NCBI GenBank assembly: GCA_900466945.1
Contig: UBNV01000006.1
Location: 1-64,000 of the forward strand
Length of the DNA: 64,000 nt
From: Hyphomicrobiales bacterium
Lineage (GTDB): Bacteria; Pseudomonadota; Alphaproteobacteria; Rhizobiales; Rhizobiaceae
Direction of reading: 5' to 3'
Each line of letters begins with the position of its first letter. Within the stretch, counting starts at the first letter, position 1. The position numbers and the translations under genes are program-made. This document shows positions 35,215 through 44,005 of the stretch, in pieces. A model generated the notes under the pieces. The model had not been told where the DNA came from. It worked only from the letters and a program-made list of their open reading frames with translations, and searched no databases.

Positions 35215-35820
35215 TCATAGCTTGGTGATGATCTTCCGGAGCTCGGCGTTTCTCGCGCCGAGCATCAGCACGTTGCGCAGAGCCTCCTTGGGATCAATGG
35301 TCTGGAACAGGAGGCCATTGTCTCGGATCGACCGGTCGATGGTCATCACCTTGTTTTCCGCCTCCGGCTTGATCGCCACGGCAAAATACATCCGCCCGTA
35401 ATTCTGCTTGATGTGATCGAAGAAGAGCTCGCCGCCGCCGAGTTCGGCAAAGAAGTTGGCGATGTAGAAGGCCCATTTGACATCGGCATACTGTGCGAAG
35501 TTTGTCCGCGCCGCCGTCACGTGACAGTAGCCCAGATGCGGACTGTCGCTCAGCGTGCGATGGAAAATGATCTTCGGGAACTTGATCGAGTGATGAAAGC
35601 CGTTGATCCGGTCATGGGTCGTCTCGGCGGCCCGTTCCAGCCGGCGGCCCGTGCGCGCGGCCACTTCCTCATAGGTGAGGTAGCGGCGCTCGTCGGGCAG
35701 CCAGTCCTCGCGGTTGCGCGATATCCGGCCTGTCCTCAGGAACTCGGAATGGATGGCCTTGGAGGAGGGCGGCGCTTTCGTTTCCGTTTTGGGAGCCGCG
35801 TAGTATCTGAGTTTCTGCAT
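35215..35820 (-). CDS. Hypothetical protein (DUF6656-like)
   Basis: A 201-residue soluble protein of a family I recall only as an uncharacterised rhizobial group (DUF6656). It has a basic N-terminal half with RNREDWLPDERRYLTYEEVA, and a C-terminal half with YADVKWAFYIANFFAELGGG and a final helix LGARNAELRKIITKL. No catalytic motif is obvious. It is convergent with the degenerate GGDEF gene and 18 bp from its stop. Confidence 0.68.
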   Translation of the reverse strand: MQKLRYYAAPKTETKAPPSSKAIHSEFLRTGRISRNREDWLPDERRYLTYEEVAARTGRRLERAAETTHDRINGFHHSIKFPKIIFHRTLSDSPHLGYCHVTAARTNFAQYADVKWAFYIANFFAELGGGELFFDHIKQNYGRMYFAVAIKPEAENKVMTIDRSIRDNGLLFQTIDPKEALRNVLMLGARNAELRKIITKL

Positions 35821-36124
35821 CTTGACGCTCTGACGTACCCGGACTGATTGCTTGAGCTTAGCGCAGCATGGTTAATCATGATTTGATGGTAATCTACTCG
35901 ATCGAGGTTTCGCGAGGCTTGCCGCAACGCAAATCTTGGGAATTGATTTCGGTCGTCCATTTGCGCCATGTTTTTCCGGAGCAAAACTGTCGCGTTACTG
36001 CAGATCGCGGAAAACAATAGAGAATTTCCAGTATTCCTGCCGCTTTGGCGACTTAGTCCGATGTCGCAAACGATTTCAGCTGTGTCGTTCCGCAGTGCAG
36101 CGCGTGGCCGCGCCGTATGGTTAG
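35821..36124. other. Intergenic region between divergent genes
   Basis: About 300 bp with lower GC than the surroundings, including A/T-rich stretches near 35870 and 36015. It should hold the promoters of the minus-strand DUF6656-like gene and of the riboswitch transcript. No coding signal is convincing. Confidence 0.6.
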
Positions 36125-36320
36125 ATGGTTTCAAGCTCGAGGTGCCGCCCTGCTAGGGAGGGTGGGAAATCGGGAAGCCGGTCAAAATCCGGCGCTGCCC
36201 CCGCAACGGTGGTGGAGAATGCGTTTTGGCAAAAGGCCACTGGGGGCGACCCTGGGAAGGCGCCGACGCGGTCCGCGAATGGACCACTCCTGAGCCCGGA
36301 AACCAGCCTCGGCAGACGGA
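36125..36320 (+). promoter_or_regulatory. Cobalamin (B12) riboswitch
   Basis: The conserved segments occur in the canonical order: GGGAAGCCGGTC (from about 36170), GCTGCCCCCGCAACGGT (36194-36210), GCCACTG (36236-36242) and the B12 box GCCCGGAAACCAGCC (36295-36308). It lies about 110 bp upstream of the Rieske oxygenase start at 36427 on the same strand. No rho-independent terminator is evident between, so control is more likely at translation. A CCTCG in the B12 box region (36307-36311) is complementary to CGAGG at the ribosome site (36417-36421), a possible but short pairing. Confidence 0.93.
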
Positions 36321-36426
36321 CATTTGAGGTTGCGGAGGGCGACCGGAGATAGCCATGCAGACCGCCTTCCCAGGGCGATGGCAGGCTGTGCTCTCTTCTC
36401 CCCCGAGTTTTGACAACGAGGACGAC

Positions 36427-37671
36427 ATGGACCTGCAGGCCAATGTACTGCGACAGCTGAAGAACCGCCGCGAAGGCTTCTCGCTCGAACAGCCCTTTTA
36501 TATCGACCAGGATTACTTCAAGCTCGACATGGAGACGATCTGGTATCGCGACTGGCTGTTCATGGGCCATGACTGCGAAATCCCGCGCGCCGGCAACTAT
36601 TTCACCGTCCAGATCGGCGATTACCCCGTTGTCATCGTGCGCGGCAAGGATCAGGTGATCCGCGCCTTCCACAACACCTGCCGCCATCGCGGCCACCGCG
36701 TTTGCACCAAGGACAAGGGTGCCGCTGCCAAGCTCGTCTGCCCCTATCACAACTGGACCTATGACCTTGATGGCTCGCTGGTCTTCGCCCGCCAGATGGG
36801 CGAGAATTTCGACAAGGCCGATTTCGGCCTGAAGACCGTCCATTGCGAAAGCGTCGGCGGCTACATCTTCGTCTGCCTCGCCAACGAAGCCCCCGATTTC
36901 GCCCCCATGCGCGCCTCGATCGAGCCATACCTTGCGCCCCACCGCCTGTGGGAGGCCAAGGTCGCCCACAAGACGACGATCATCGAGAAGGGCAACTGGA
37001 AGCTCGTCTGGGAAAACAACCGCGAATGCTACCACTGCGCCAGCAACCATCCGGAACTCTGCCGCACCTATCCGGAAGCCCCGACGGCGACCGGCGTCCA
37101 GGGTGCCGGTGACGATCCCTTCATCGCCGAACACTGGGCGCGCTGCGAAGCCGCCGGCCTGCCATCCGAGTTCAAGATGGATCCGACCGGCCAGTTCCGC
37201 ACCGCCCGCATGCCGCTGATCCAGGATGCCGAGAGCTACACCATGTCCGGCAAACGCGCCGTGAAGAAGCCGCTCTCCGCCGACGTGCCGATCAGCCACA
37301 TCGGGACCATGCTGCTTTTCCACTACCCGACGACCTGGAACCACATCCTCGGCGACCACGCGATTTCCTTCCGCGTCCTGCCGCTTTCGGCTGAGGAAAC
37401 CGCGGTCACGACCACCTGGCTGGTCAACAAGGATGCCGTCGAGGGGGTCGATTACGATCTCGAAGAGCTCACCCATGTCTGGAACATGACCAACGACCAG
37501 GACCGTTCGATCGTCGAGGAAAACGCCTTCGGCATCCGCTCGCCGGCCTATGAACCCGGTCCCTATTCCGTCGATCACGAAGGTGGCGTCATGCAGTTCG
37601 TCGAGTGGTACACCAACTTCATGATGGGCCGCCTGCAGGGCGACAAGGCCCGCCTCTCGGCGGTGGCGTAA
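36427..37671 (+). CDS. Rieske oxygenase alpha subunit, GbcA-like (glycine betaine/related demethylase)
   Basis: A 414-residue Rieske non-heme iron oxygenase. The Rieske cluster ligands are Cys85-x-His87 (CRHRGH) and Cys105-x2-His108 (CPYHNW). The catalytic iron site is NNRECYHCASNHPE with His203 and His208. It resembles GbcA (glycine betaine demethylase) and stachydrine demethylase rather than aromatic-ring dioxygenases, though the substrate is inferred. The ATG at 36427 has GAGG upstream; the frame back to 36355 is not conserved. It is controlled by a cobalamin riboswitch and is followed by its reductase partner one base after the stop. Confidence 0.88.
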   Translation: MDLQANVLRQLKNRREGFSLEQPFYIDQDYFKLDMETIWYRDWLFMGHDCEIPRAGNYFTVQIGDYPVVIVRGKDQVIRAFHNTCRHRGHRVCTKDKGAAAKLVCPYHNWTYDLDGSLVFARQMGENFDKADFGLKTVHCESVGGYIFVCLANEAPDFAPMRASIEPYLAPHRLWEAKVAHKTTIIEKGNWKLVWENNRECYHCASNHPELCRTYPEAPTATGVQGAGDDPFIAEHWARCEAAGLPSEFKMDPTGQFRTARMPLIQDAESYTMSGKRAVKKPLSADVPISHIGTMLLFHYPTTWNHILGDHAISFRVLPLSAEETAVTTTWLVNKDAVEGVDYDLEELTHVWNMTNDQDRSIVEENAFGIRSPAYEPGPYSVDHEGGVMQFVEWYTNFMMGRLQGDKARLSAVA

Positions 37672-37672
37672 G

Positions 37673-38758
37673 ATGAACATTGCCGTCACTCAGTATCGCC
37701 ATGTCGACGAGATGCGCCCCTGGTCCGATCGGGAAGATCTCTTGGAATGCGTCGCCGTCACGCCGGAAGCCGCCGACGTGATGACCTTCACCTTCAAGCC
37801 AAACAAGCCGAACCTGTGGTTCCGATACATGCCGGGCCAGTTCGTGACACTTGAGATCCCCGTCGGTCCCGAGCCGGTCATGCGTACCTACACGCTCTCC
37901 TCCAGCCCTTCGCGCCCCTATACGGTCGCGGTGACGGTCAAGGCGCAGAAGGACTCAATCGGCACGCGCTGGATGTTCGACAACCTGAAGCCCGGCATGG
38001 CACTCAAGGCCTTCGGGCCGCTCGGCGACTTCTCCTATGCGAAGTATCCGGGCAAGAAGTATCTCTTCATCTCCGCCGGCTCCGGCATCACGCCGATGAT
38101 GTCGATGACCCGCGATCTGAGCGATCGCGCTCCCGACAGCGACATCACCTTCCTGAACTGCGCGCGCTCGCCCGATGACATCATCTTCCGCTGGGAGCTG
38201 GAGGCGAAGGCGCGCGACATGCCGAACTTCCAGCTCGGTTTCATCATCGAGCAACTGGGTCGCGGCCAGCTCTGGTCAGGCCTGAAGGGCCGCATCGACA
38301 AGGCGAAGATCGCGCTTCTGGCACCGGATTTCCTTGACCGCACCGTCTTCTGCTGCGGCCCCGCGCCGTTCATGGCAACGGTCCGCGAGGCGCTCGAAGG
38401 TGCCGGCTTCGACATGAAGCAGTATCACGAAGAAGCCTTCCAGCCGGTCAAGCCGGAGCCGATGGTGGTGGTCGCCGATCACGGCGATGGCGAGCAGGCG
38501 ACCAGGGTCATCTTTGCCATGACCGGCAAGGACGGCCTCTGTGCACCCGGCCATACCGTGCTTCAGGCGGCACGCGCGGCGGGTGTGCGCATCGGAGCGG
38601 CCTGTGAATCCGGCCTCTGCGGCACCTGCAAGGTGATGAAACTCTCCGGCGAGGTCGAGATGGACCACAATGGGGGCATCCTCGACGACGAAATCGAAGA
38701 AGGCTACATCCTCGCCTGCTGTTCGCGGCCGAAGGGCGATATCGAGATCGAGGCCTGA
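37673..38758 (+). CDS. Ferredoxin-NAD(P) reductase partner, GbcB-like
   Basis: A 361-residue electron-transfer flavoprotein. The FAD-binding domain has MRTYTLSSSP near residue 65, an NAD(P)-binding domain has YLFISAGSGITPMMSM near 125, and a C-terminal plant-type [2Fe-2S] domain carries the cysteines CESGLCGTCK and ACC. It passes electrons to the neighbouring Rieske oxygenase. It starts one base after the oxygenase stop, so the two are co-transcribed under the riboswitch. The domain order matches GbcB-type reductases. Confidence 0.9.
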   Translation: MNIAVTQYRHVDEMRPWSDREDLLECVAVTPEAADVMTFTFKPNKPNLWFRYMPGQFVTLEIPVGPEPVMRTYTLSSSPSRPYTVAVTVKAQKDSIGTRWMFDNLKPGMALKAFGPLGDFSYAKYPGKKYLFISAGSGITPMMSMTRDLSDRAPDSDITFLNCARSPDDIIFRWELEAKARDMPNFQLGFIIEQLGRGQLWSGLKGRIDKAKIALLAPDFLDRTVFCCGPAPFMATVREALEGAGFDMKQYHEEAFQPVKPEPMVVVADHGDGEQATRVIFAMTGKDGLCAPGHTVLQAARAAGVRIGAACESGLCGTCKVMKLSGEVEMDHNGGILDDEIEEGYILACCSRPKGDIEIEA

Positions 38759-39038
38759 GAATTCGCCCGGTTTGCGCCCGGACTTGGTCGTGATCATTCT
38801 GGAAAGGCGGTGCCAATGGCGCCGCCTTTGCGCGTTCGGCTCGGAACAAAGTTCGGCGTCGTCCGTTGACCGGCACTTGCGCGCGGGATTGCTCACGGAA
38901 GCGTTACGCGCGGAACGCGAGCCATGAACAGCGTGTTAATTTTGAGTTCAGGCTGGCCCCGTTAACTTGGTTTTCAAGGTCGAGGACCGGGGTCCCCCCG
39001 CTTCGGTCGACCCGAGGAAACACGCAGGGAGAAACATC

Positions 39039-39527
39039 ATGAAGAGCGTATTTAAGACGACTGCCGTCGCAGCTCTCGCATCGATCATCGCCATCACAGG
39101 CATGATCCCGGCCCAGGCTCAGGTCATCCGCCCGGCTGCACCGATCGCGGCCACGACAGATGCAACCACTGTGCAGTATCGAGATCGCTACGAGCGTCGC
39201 TTCGACCGTCGCGTTGAACGCCGTATCGATCGCCGGATCGATCGTTATGAGCGCGCCCGCTACTGGAACGGCCATCGCGGCTATCGCGACCGCCGTGCGG
39301 GTCACCGTTACCACAATGGCTACTGGTATCCGCTCGCAGCCTTCGCAGCCGGCGCGATCATTGGCGGTGCGATTGCCCAGCCGCGTCCGGTAGCTCCGCG
39401 CGCAGCCGGTCTCAACCCGCAGCACTACAGCTGGTGCCAGAACCGCTATCGGTCCTACGACAGCTATTCGAACACCTTCCAGCCGTATAATGGTCCTCGC
39501 CAGCAGTGCCTGTCGCCCTACTATTGA
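39039..39527 (+). CDS. BA14K-family protein
   Basis: A 162-residue exported protein. A signal peptide ([19 protein letters not shown]..., ends AQAQ) is followed by an arginine/tyrosine-rich region with [16 protein letters not shown], a glycine/alanine membrane-like segment [15 protein letters not shown], and the BA14K ending [13 protein letters not shown]...CLSPYY. The family includes a Brucella lectin-like antigen; the role here is unknown. CAGGGAG precedes the ATG. It has its own terminator. Confidence 0.9.
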   Translation: MKSVFKTTAVAALASIIAITGMIPAQAQVIRPAAPIAATTDATTVQYRDRYERRFDRRVERRIDRRIDRYERARYWNGHRGYRDRRAGHRYHNGYWYPLAAFAAGAIIGGAIAQPRPVAPRAAGLNPQHYSWCQNRYRSYDSYSNTFQPYNGPRQQCLSPYY

Positions 39528-39581
39528 TCGACAGCACCCGCTGATCCGGCTTCCTTGTGAAGGCGGAACGGATTAACTTCG

Positions 39582-39614
39582 AGCCGCCCCGGCCTTTGCC
39601 GCGGGCGGCTTTTT
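39582..39614 (+). terminator. Rho-independent terminator after the BA14K-like gene
   Basis: Stem AGCCGCCC / GGGCGGCT with an internal CGGC-CTTT-GCCG extension, followed by TTTTTC. Confidence 0.85.
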
Positions 39615-39715
39615 CATCTCCCTGATCCGCCTGTTTCCTAACGGCAAAATCGCCGCGTTAACCATTTGTTAACCAAATCGGCAGTACTTCTTTCATCAAC
39701 GATTTGTTTACGTAG

Positions 39716-40486
39716 ATGACCAAAGTGCTAACCGAACCCCGCTCCATCCGCATCAAGGGAAGATCCTTCCTGGCCGTCGTCCTGACGCCGGATCCGCCGT
39801 TCGACGACTGGCTTGTCCGGCTCGACGATCTCGCGGCCCGTTCGGCCGGTTTCTTCCTCGGTCGTCCCGTCGTGCTCGACGTGTCCGATATCGAGATCGA
39901 TCGCGCGCAGCTGAAGGTCCTGATCGCCGAACTGGCCGCCCGCAACGTCTCGATCATGGGCATCGAGGGCGGTCGTCCTTCGCTCGTCGAGCCAGGCATG
40001 CCGCCGCAGTTGAAGGGTGGCAAGCCGGCCGCGGACTACGAAGTGCCGCGCGAAGATGCGCCTCAAGCCTCGGCCGCCAAGCCGAAGAGCAAGGCGGAGA
40101 AGCAGTCCGTCGAGCAGGCAGCGCCGCAGGTGACAGTGCAGCAGAGCCCGGTTTCGGCTCCGTCCATGATCGTGCGCGAAACAATCCGCTCCGGTCAGTC
40201 GGTCATCTACGCGCAGGGTGATGTCACGGTCATCGGTTCGGTCCAGTCGGGCGCCGAAGTGATCGCCGGAGGCTCCGTCCATATCTACGGCGCGCTACGC
40301 GGCAGGGCGCTTGCCGGATGCGTTGGCAATGCCGACGCAAGGATCTTCTGTCGTAAGTTCGAATCCGAACTGGTTGCGATCGACGGTGTCTACGCGATGA
40401 CCGACGACATGGATCCAGAACTGAAGGGGCATCCCGTCCAGCTTTGGCTGGAGGGGGATGCGATCATGACAGAAAGAATGACATGA
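39716..40486 (+). CDS. minC: Septum-site inhibitor MinC
   Basis: A 256-residue cell-division inhibitor. The N-terminal FtsZ-inhibiting domain (IRIKGRSFLAVVLTP) is joined by a charged linker (about 100-150) to the C-terminal beta-helix domain TIRSGQSVIYAQGDVTVIGS, with VIAGGSVHIYGALRGRALAG near residues 180-205. It acts with MinD at the membrane to keep division away from the poles. It is the first gene of minCDE; minD follows 29 bp after its stop. Confidence 0.96.
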   Translation: MTKVLTEPRSIRIKGRSFLAVVLTPDPPFDDWLVRLDDLAARSAGFFLGRPVVLDVSDIEIDRAQLKVLIAELAARNVSIMGIEGGRPSLVEPGMPPQLKGGKPAADYEVPREDAPQASAAKPKSKAEKQSVEQAAPQVTVQQSPVSAPSMIVRETIRSGQSVIYAQGDVTVIGSVQSGAEVIAGGSVHIYGALRGRALAGCVGNADARIFCRKFESELVAIDGVYAMTDDMDPELKGHPVQLWLEGDAIMTERMT

Positions 40487-40515
40487 ACTTGAGCGGGGAT
40501 AGACAGGAGAACAAC

Positions 40516-41331
40516 ATGGGCAAGGTGATTGTTGTGACATCGGGCAAGGGAGGCGTCGGCAAGACGACGTCGACAGCCGCTCTCGGTGCCGCGCTCGCGC
40601 AGCGCAACGAAAAGGTCGTGGTCGTCGATTTCGACGTCGGTCTTCGCAATCTCGATCTGGTAATGGGCGCCGAGCGCCGCGTCGTCTACGATCTGGTCAA
40701 CGTCATCCAGGGCGACGCCAAGCTGCCTCAGGCGCTGATCCGCGACAAGCGGCTGGAAACCTTGTTCCTGCTTCCTGCCTCGCAGACCCGCGACAAGGAC
40801 AACCTGACCGCCGAAGGCGTCGAGCAGGTCATCAACGAGCTGAAGAAATATTTCGACTGGATCATCTGCGATAGCCCGGCCGGCATTGAACGCGGCGCGA
40901 CTCTCGCCATGCGCCACGCTGACATGGCGGTCGTCGTCACCAACCCGGAAGTCTCCTCGGTGCGTGACTCCGATCGCATCATCGGTTTGCTCGATTCCAA
41001 GACCCTCAAGGCCGAGCGCGGCGAGCGCATGGAGAAGTTCCTCCTGCTCACCCGCTATGATGCCGCCCGCGCCCAGCGCGGCGACATGCTTAAGGTCGAC
41101 GACGTGCTCGAGATCCTGTCGATCCCGCTGCTCGGCATCATTCCGGAAAGCATGGATGTGCTTCGTGCCTCCAACATCGGCGCTCCGGTCACGCTGGCTG
41201 ACGCCCGCAGCGCGCCGGCACTCGCTTACTTCGACGCCGCTCGCCGTCTCGCTGGCGAGACCGTTCCGATCACCATTCCTGGCGAGAAGCGTGGTCTCTT
41301 CGACAAGATTTTCGCGCGGAGGGCCGCATGA
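40516..41331 (+). CDS. minD: Septum-site ATPase MinD
   Basis: A 271-residue deviant-Walker ATPase. The P-loop is [17 protein letters not shown] at the N-terminus, followed by [18 protein letters not shown] and [14 protein letters not shown]. The C-terminal amphipathic helix ([12 protein letters not shown]) is the membrane-targeting sequence. The ATG at 40516 ([11 protein letters not shown]) fits; the earlier in-frame start at 40444 does not. Its stop overlaps the minE start by ATGA. Confidence 0.97.
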   Translation: MGKVIVVTSGKGGVGKTTSTAALGAALAQRNEKVVVVDFDVGLRNLDLVMGAERRVVYDLVNVIQGDAKLPQALIRDKRLETLFLLPASQTRDKDNLTAEGVEQVINELKKYFDWIICDSPAGIERGATLAMRHADMAVVVTNPEVSSVRDSDRIIGLLDSKTLKAERGERMEKFLLLTRYDAARAQRGDMLKVDDVLEILSIPLLGIIPESMDVLRASNIGAPVTLADARSAPALAYFDAARRLAGETVPITIPGEKRGLFDKIFARRAA

Positions 41332-41588
41332 GCATTTTCTCCCTGTTCCGCAAGCAGCGTTCCGCCCCGATGGCGCGCGAGCGACTGCAGGTCCTGCTCG
41401 CCCATGAACGGGCCTCGCTCGAAAGCGATTTGGTCGCCATCCTGCGCGAGGAGATCCTCGCCGTGATCGCCAAGCATGTCGAATTCGATCGCGACAAGGT
41501 GCAGATCAAGATGGACCGCGACGAAGACGTCTCGATCCTGGAGATCGACGTCGAGATCCCGCGCAACGCCCAGCGCCTCGCCGCCTGA
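41328..41588 (+). CDS. minE: Division-site topological factor MinE
   Basis: An 86-residue MinE. The N-terminal membrane-binding and anti-MinCD region ([20 protein letters not shown]) is followed by the topological-specificity domain ([20 protein letters not shown] and [11 protein letters not shown]). It starts inside the minD stop codon and is translationally coupled. A strong terminator ends the operon. Confidence 0.96.
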   Translation: MSIFSLFRKQRSAPMARERLQVLLAHERASLESDLVAILREEILAVIAKHVEFDRDKVQIKMDRDEDVSILEIDVEIPRNAQRLAA

Positions 41589-41610
41589 TCTAGCCATCGT
41601 CTGAAATGAG

Positions 41611-41647
41611 AAAGGCCGCCGCCGGTATCCCCGGTCGGCGGCCTTTT
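41611..41647 (+). terminator. Rho-independent terminator of minCDE
   Basis: Stem AAAGGCCGCCG / CGGCGGCCTTT with an inner CCGG...CCGG, followed by TTTTC. It lies 23 bp after minE and may also serve the convergent phoX gene. Confidence 0.85.
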
Positions 41648-41695
41648 CGTGTGCTGAAAGGGCAGGGCGGTCTCCCGCCCTGCGCCATCCCGAGA

Positions 41696-43606
41696 TCAGC
41701 CGATCAGCGCATTGTCGTCATGCTTGACGGCAACGATCGTCGACCGCGGCAGCTTGCCTTCGCCATCCGGGAACGGAGCGGAGGGATGCTGGATGCCGAC
41801 GAACATGGTGCGCTTGTCGGAAGACCAGGTCATTCCGGTCACTTCGCCGCCCTTCGGGCCGGTGAGGAAGCGCTCGATGCGGCCCGTTGCCGGATCGCCC
41901 GCGAGCATCTGGTTGTTGCCCTGGCCGACGAAATCGCCTTCGTTCGAATCTTCACCGTCCGTCTGGATCCACAGCAGGCCTGTCGAATCGAACATCATGC
42001 CGTCGGGCGAGTTGAACATGTTGCCGGAATTGATGTTGGACGAGCCGGCATACGGACCGTCCTTGTGCACATCGGGATTGCCGGCCATGACGAACAGGTC
42101 CCACTTGAACTTGCCGTCGGCATGGTCGTCATTCTCAGGATACCAGCGCACGATCTGCCCGAACTCGTTGCCTTCGCGAGGGTTGACGGCATTGATGTCC
42201 ATCACGTCACCACCGGCATTCGTCCGCATCTTGCCGTCTTTCAGAACGGCGCGGTTCGAATTGTTGGTGAGCGCGCAATAGGCTTCGATGGCAACCGGGT
42301 TGACCGCGACCCATTCCGGACGGTCCATGGTGGTGGCACCGACCTTGGAAGCGGCCTGACGGGTGAAGACGCAGATCTCGTCCATCTTCATGCCGGTCGT
42401 TTCTTCCGTCAGTGCCAGCCATTCGCCGGTGCCTTCGTCGGAGAACTTGGCGACGTAGAGCATGCCCTCGTCGAGCAGCTTGGACGTATCACCACCAGGT
42501 ACGTAGATGCCGTTGGAGACATACTTGTAGAGGAACTCGCCACGCTCATCGTCGCCCATATAGACGACCACGCGGCCGTCACGGGCCACGACCACGGCGG
42601 CGTTCTCATGCTTGATGCGGCCGAGTGCCGTGCGCTTCATCGGAGTGGAGGACGCATCCGACGGGTCGATCTCAACGACGTAACCGGCGCGACGCGGCTC
42701 GTTCGGGTTCTTCGAAACGTCGAAGCGCTCGTCGAACTTCTCGTAGCCGTAACGCGTCTCGGCCACGATGCCGTAACGCTTGTAATCTTCGGGCATTTCG
42801 AACGCGGCATCGGTCGAGCCAAAATAGCCGTTGAAGTTCTCTTCGCAGGTCAGATACGTACCCCACGGCGTCTTGCCGGCGCCGCAGTTGTTGAAGGTCC
42901 CGAGACAGTCGACACCGGCAGGATCAGCAGCGGTCTTGACCAGTTCAGAGCCTGCGGCCGGACCCGACAGCTTCATCGGCGTGTTGTGATGGATGCGGCG
43001 GTTGAACGGGCTGTCCACAACGATCTGCCAGCCGTCGGCACCTTCGGTCACTTCCATGACGGTGACGCCCTGCATGTTCTGCAGGATCTTCACGTCGTCC
43101 ATCGACTGCGGCATGCCTTCCGGCGCGTGCGGCAGGTTGGTTTCATTGTTGACGTATTCGTGGTTGACCGCGATCACCTGATGCGTGCCGACCATGAAGC
43201 TTTCCATGCCGTCGGTGTTTTCACCGAAGACCTTGTCCGAATTTTCGAGCGATACACCCTTCATCGGATCGATGTCGGACGCGGTGGAAAACAGCGGCTG
43301 ACCCCACTTGGCAAGCGGCTTCCAGCTATAACCTTCCGGCACATGCACGGTCGCGTCCGTCTGGGCCGCGATCGGCTTGAACGGGAAGCGCGAGGCGGCT
43401 TCCTGCGCGACGGCCGAGGTCGAAGACATCAGGTTGCCCACGGAGCCCATGGCGGCAGCGGCAGAGCCCATGGCCAGAATGCCAAGGAAGCCACGACGCG
43501 ATACGGCACGTTCGACCACGCGGTCGAAATCCGTCACGGCCGGCGGCGGATTGTGCAGTTCGTCCCATTCGTCCCAGGAAAGGTGATTGGTGTTGGTCTC
43601 GGTCAT
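41696..43606 (-). CDS. phoX: PhoX-family alkaline phosphatase
   Basis: A 636-residue secreted phosphatase (DUF839/PhoX). A twin-arginine signal (SRRGFLGILAMGSAAAAMG) spans residues 37-55, ending near SAVAQEA. The body has the PhoX blocks IAVNHEYVNNETN, CLGTFNNCGAGKTPWGTYLTCEENF, and WIQTDGEDSNEGD. PhoX enzymes use iron and calcium, not zinc, and release phosphate from monoesters in the periplasm. A Pho box about 50 bp upstream of the start supports induction under phosphate starvation. Confidence 0.94.
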   Translation of the reverse strand: MTETNTNHLSWDEWDELHNPPPAVTDFDRVVERAVSRRGFLGILAMGSAAAAMGSVGNLMSSTSAVAQEAASRFPFKPIAAQTDATVHVPEGYSWKPLAKWGQPLFSTASDIDPMKGVSLENSDKVFGENTDGMESFMVGTHQVIAVNHEYVNNETNLPHAPEGMPQSMDDVKILQNMQGVTVMEVTEGADGWQIVVDSPFNRRIHHNTPMKLSGPAAGSELVKTAADPAGVDCLGTFNNCGAGKTPWGTYLTCEENFNGYFGSTDAAFEMPEDYKRYGIVAETRYGYEKFDERFDVSKNPNEPRRAGYVVEIDPSDASSTPMKRTALGRIKHENAAVVVARDGRVVVYMGDDERGEFLYKYVSNGIYVPGGDTSKLLDEGMLYVAKFSDEGTGEWLALTEETTGMKMDEICVFTRQAASKVGATTMDRPEWVAVNPVAIEAYCALTNNSNRAVLKDGKMRTNAGGDVMDINAVNPREGNEFGQIVRWYPENDDHADGKFKWDLFVMAGNPDVHKDGPYAGSSNINSGNMFNSPDGMMFDSTGLLWIQTDGEDSNEGDFVGQGNNQMLAGDPATGRIERFLTGPKGGEVTGMTWSSDKRTMFVGIQHPSAPFPDGEGKLPRSTIVAVKHDDNALIG

Positions 43607-43655
43607 CGCGAAGCCTCATTTGGGTTGAAGTCGTCCTTCGGACTAGCCAGCACGG

Positions 43656-43673
43656 GTAACAGTGATGTGACGA
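43656..43673 (-). promoter_or_regulatory. Pho box upstream of phoX
   Basis: On the minus strand two seven-base half-sites TCGTCAC and CTGTTAC are separated by ATCA, close to the consensus CTGTCAT-N4-CTGTCAT. It ends 50 bp before the phoX start codon, as expected for PhoB activation. Confidence 0.7.
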
Positions 43674-43900
43674 AATCAGGGCCACGCAGTGGTTCGCAAC
43701 ACGCTCATGTTCGCTGATTCTGTCCTGTATCGGAATTTACCGATTTAAGTCCTTGATCCCGTTCGCGCTCCGATTGACTGTTGACCGTAGTGCCGCCGGT
43801 CGGGTTTCCCCGTCCTCACGCAACATTGTCCAGGCCTCGTTCGGTCGCTTCTCACGTCTGCGGCGACCGGTGGACGAGACCTCCTGCCGCATCCAAAAGA

Positions 43901-43918
43901 TTTGACGTTTACGTAAAA
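43901..43918 (+). promoter_or_regulatory. LiuR-like operator upstream of acyl-CoA dehydrogenase
   Basis: TTGACGTTTACGTAAAA at 43902-43918 resembles the MerR-type LiuR operator (TTGACGTTTACGTCAA-like), used to control branched-chain amino acid and fatty acid degradation genes. It lies about 88 bp before the start codon. No LiuR gene is in the window. Confidence 0.45.
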
Positions 43919-44005
43919 ATCAATTAGCCAGAAGGAAGATGTGCCGCGCTTCCTGGGTGGAGACTGGGCGTGGCCAAGAGCATACGCCAGTTGGAGGAGA
44001 ACGTC

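Noticed and set aside
36121..37689. 522-codon open frame on the minus strand
   Set aside because: Antisense of the Rieske oxygenase and of the riboswitch.
41606..43717. 703-codon open frame on the plus strand
   Set aside because: Antisense of phoX, whose twin-arginine signal and PhoX motifs are unambiguous.
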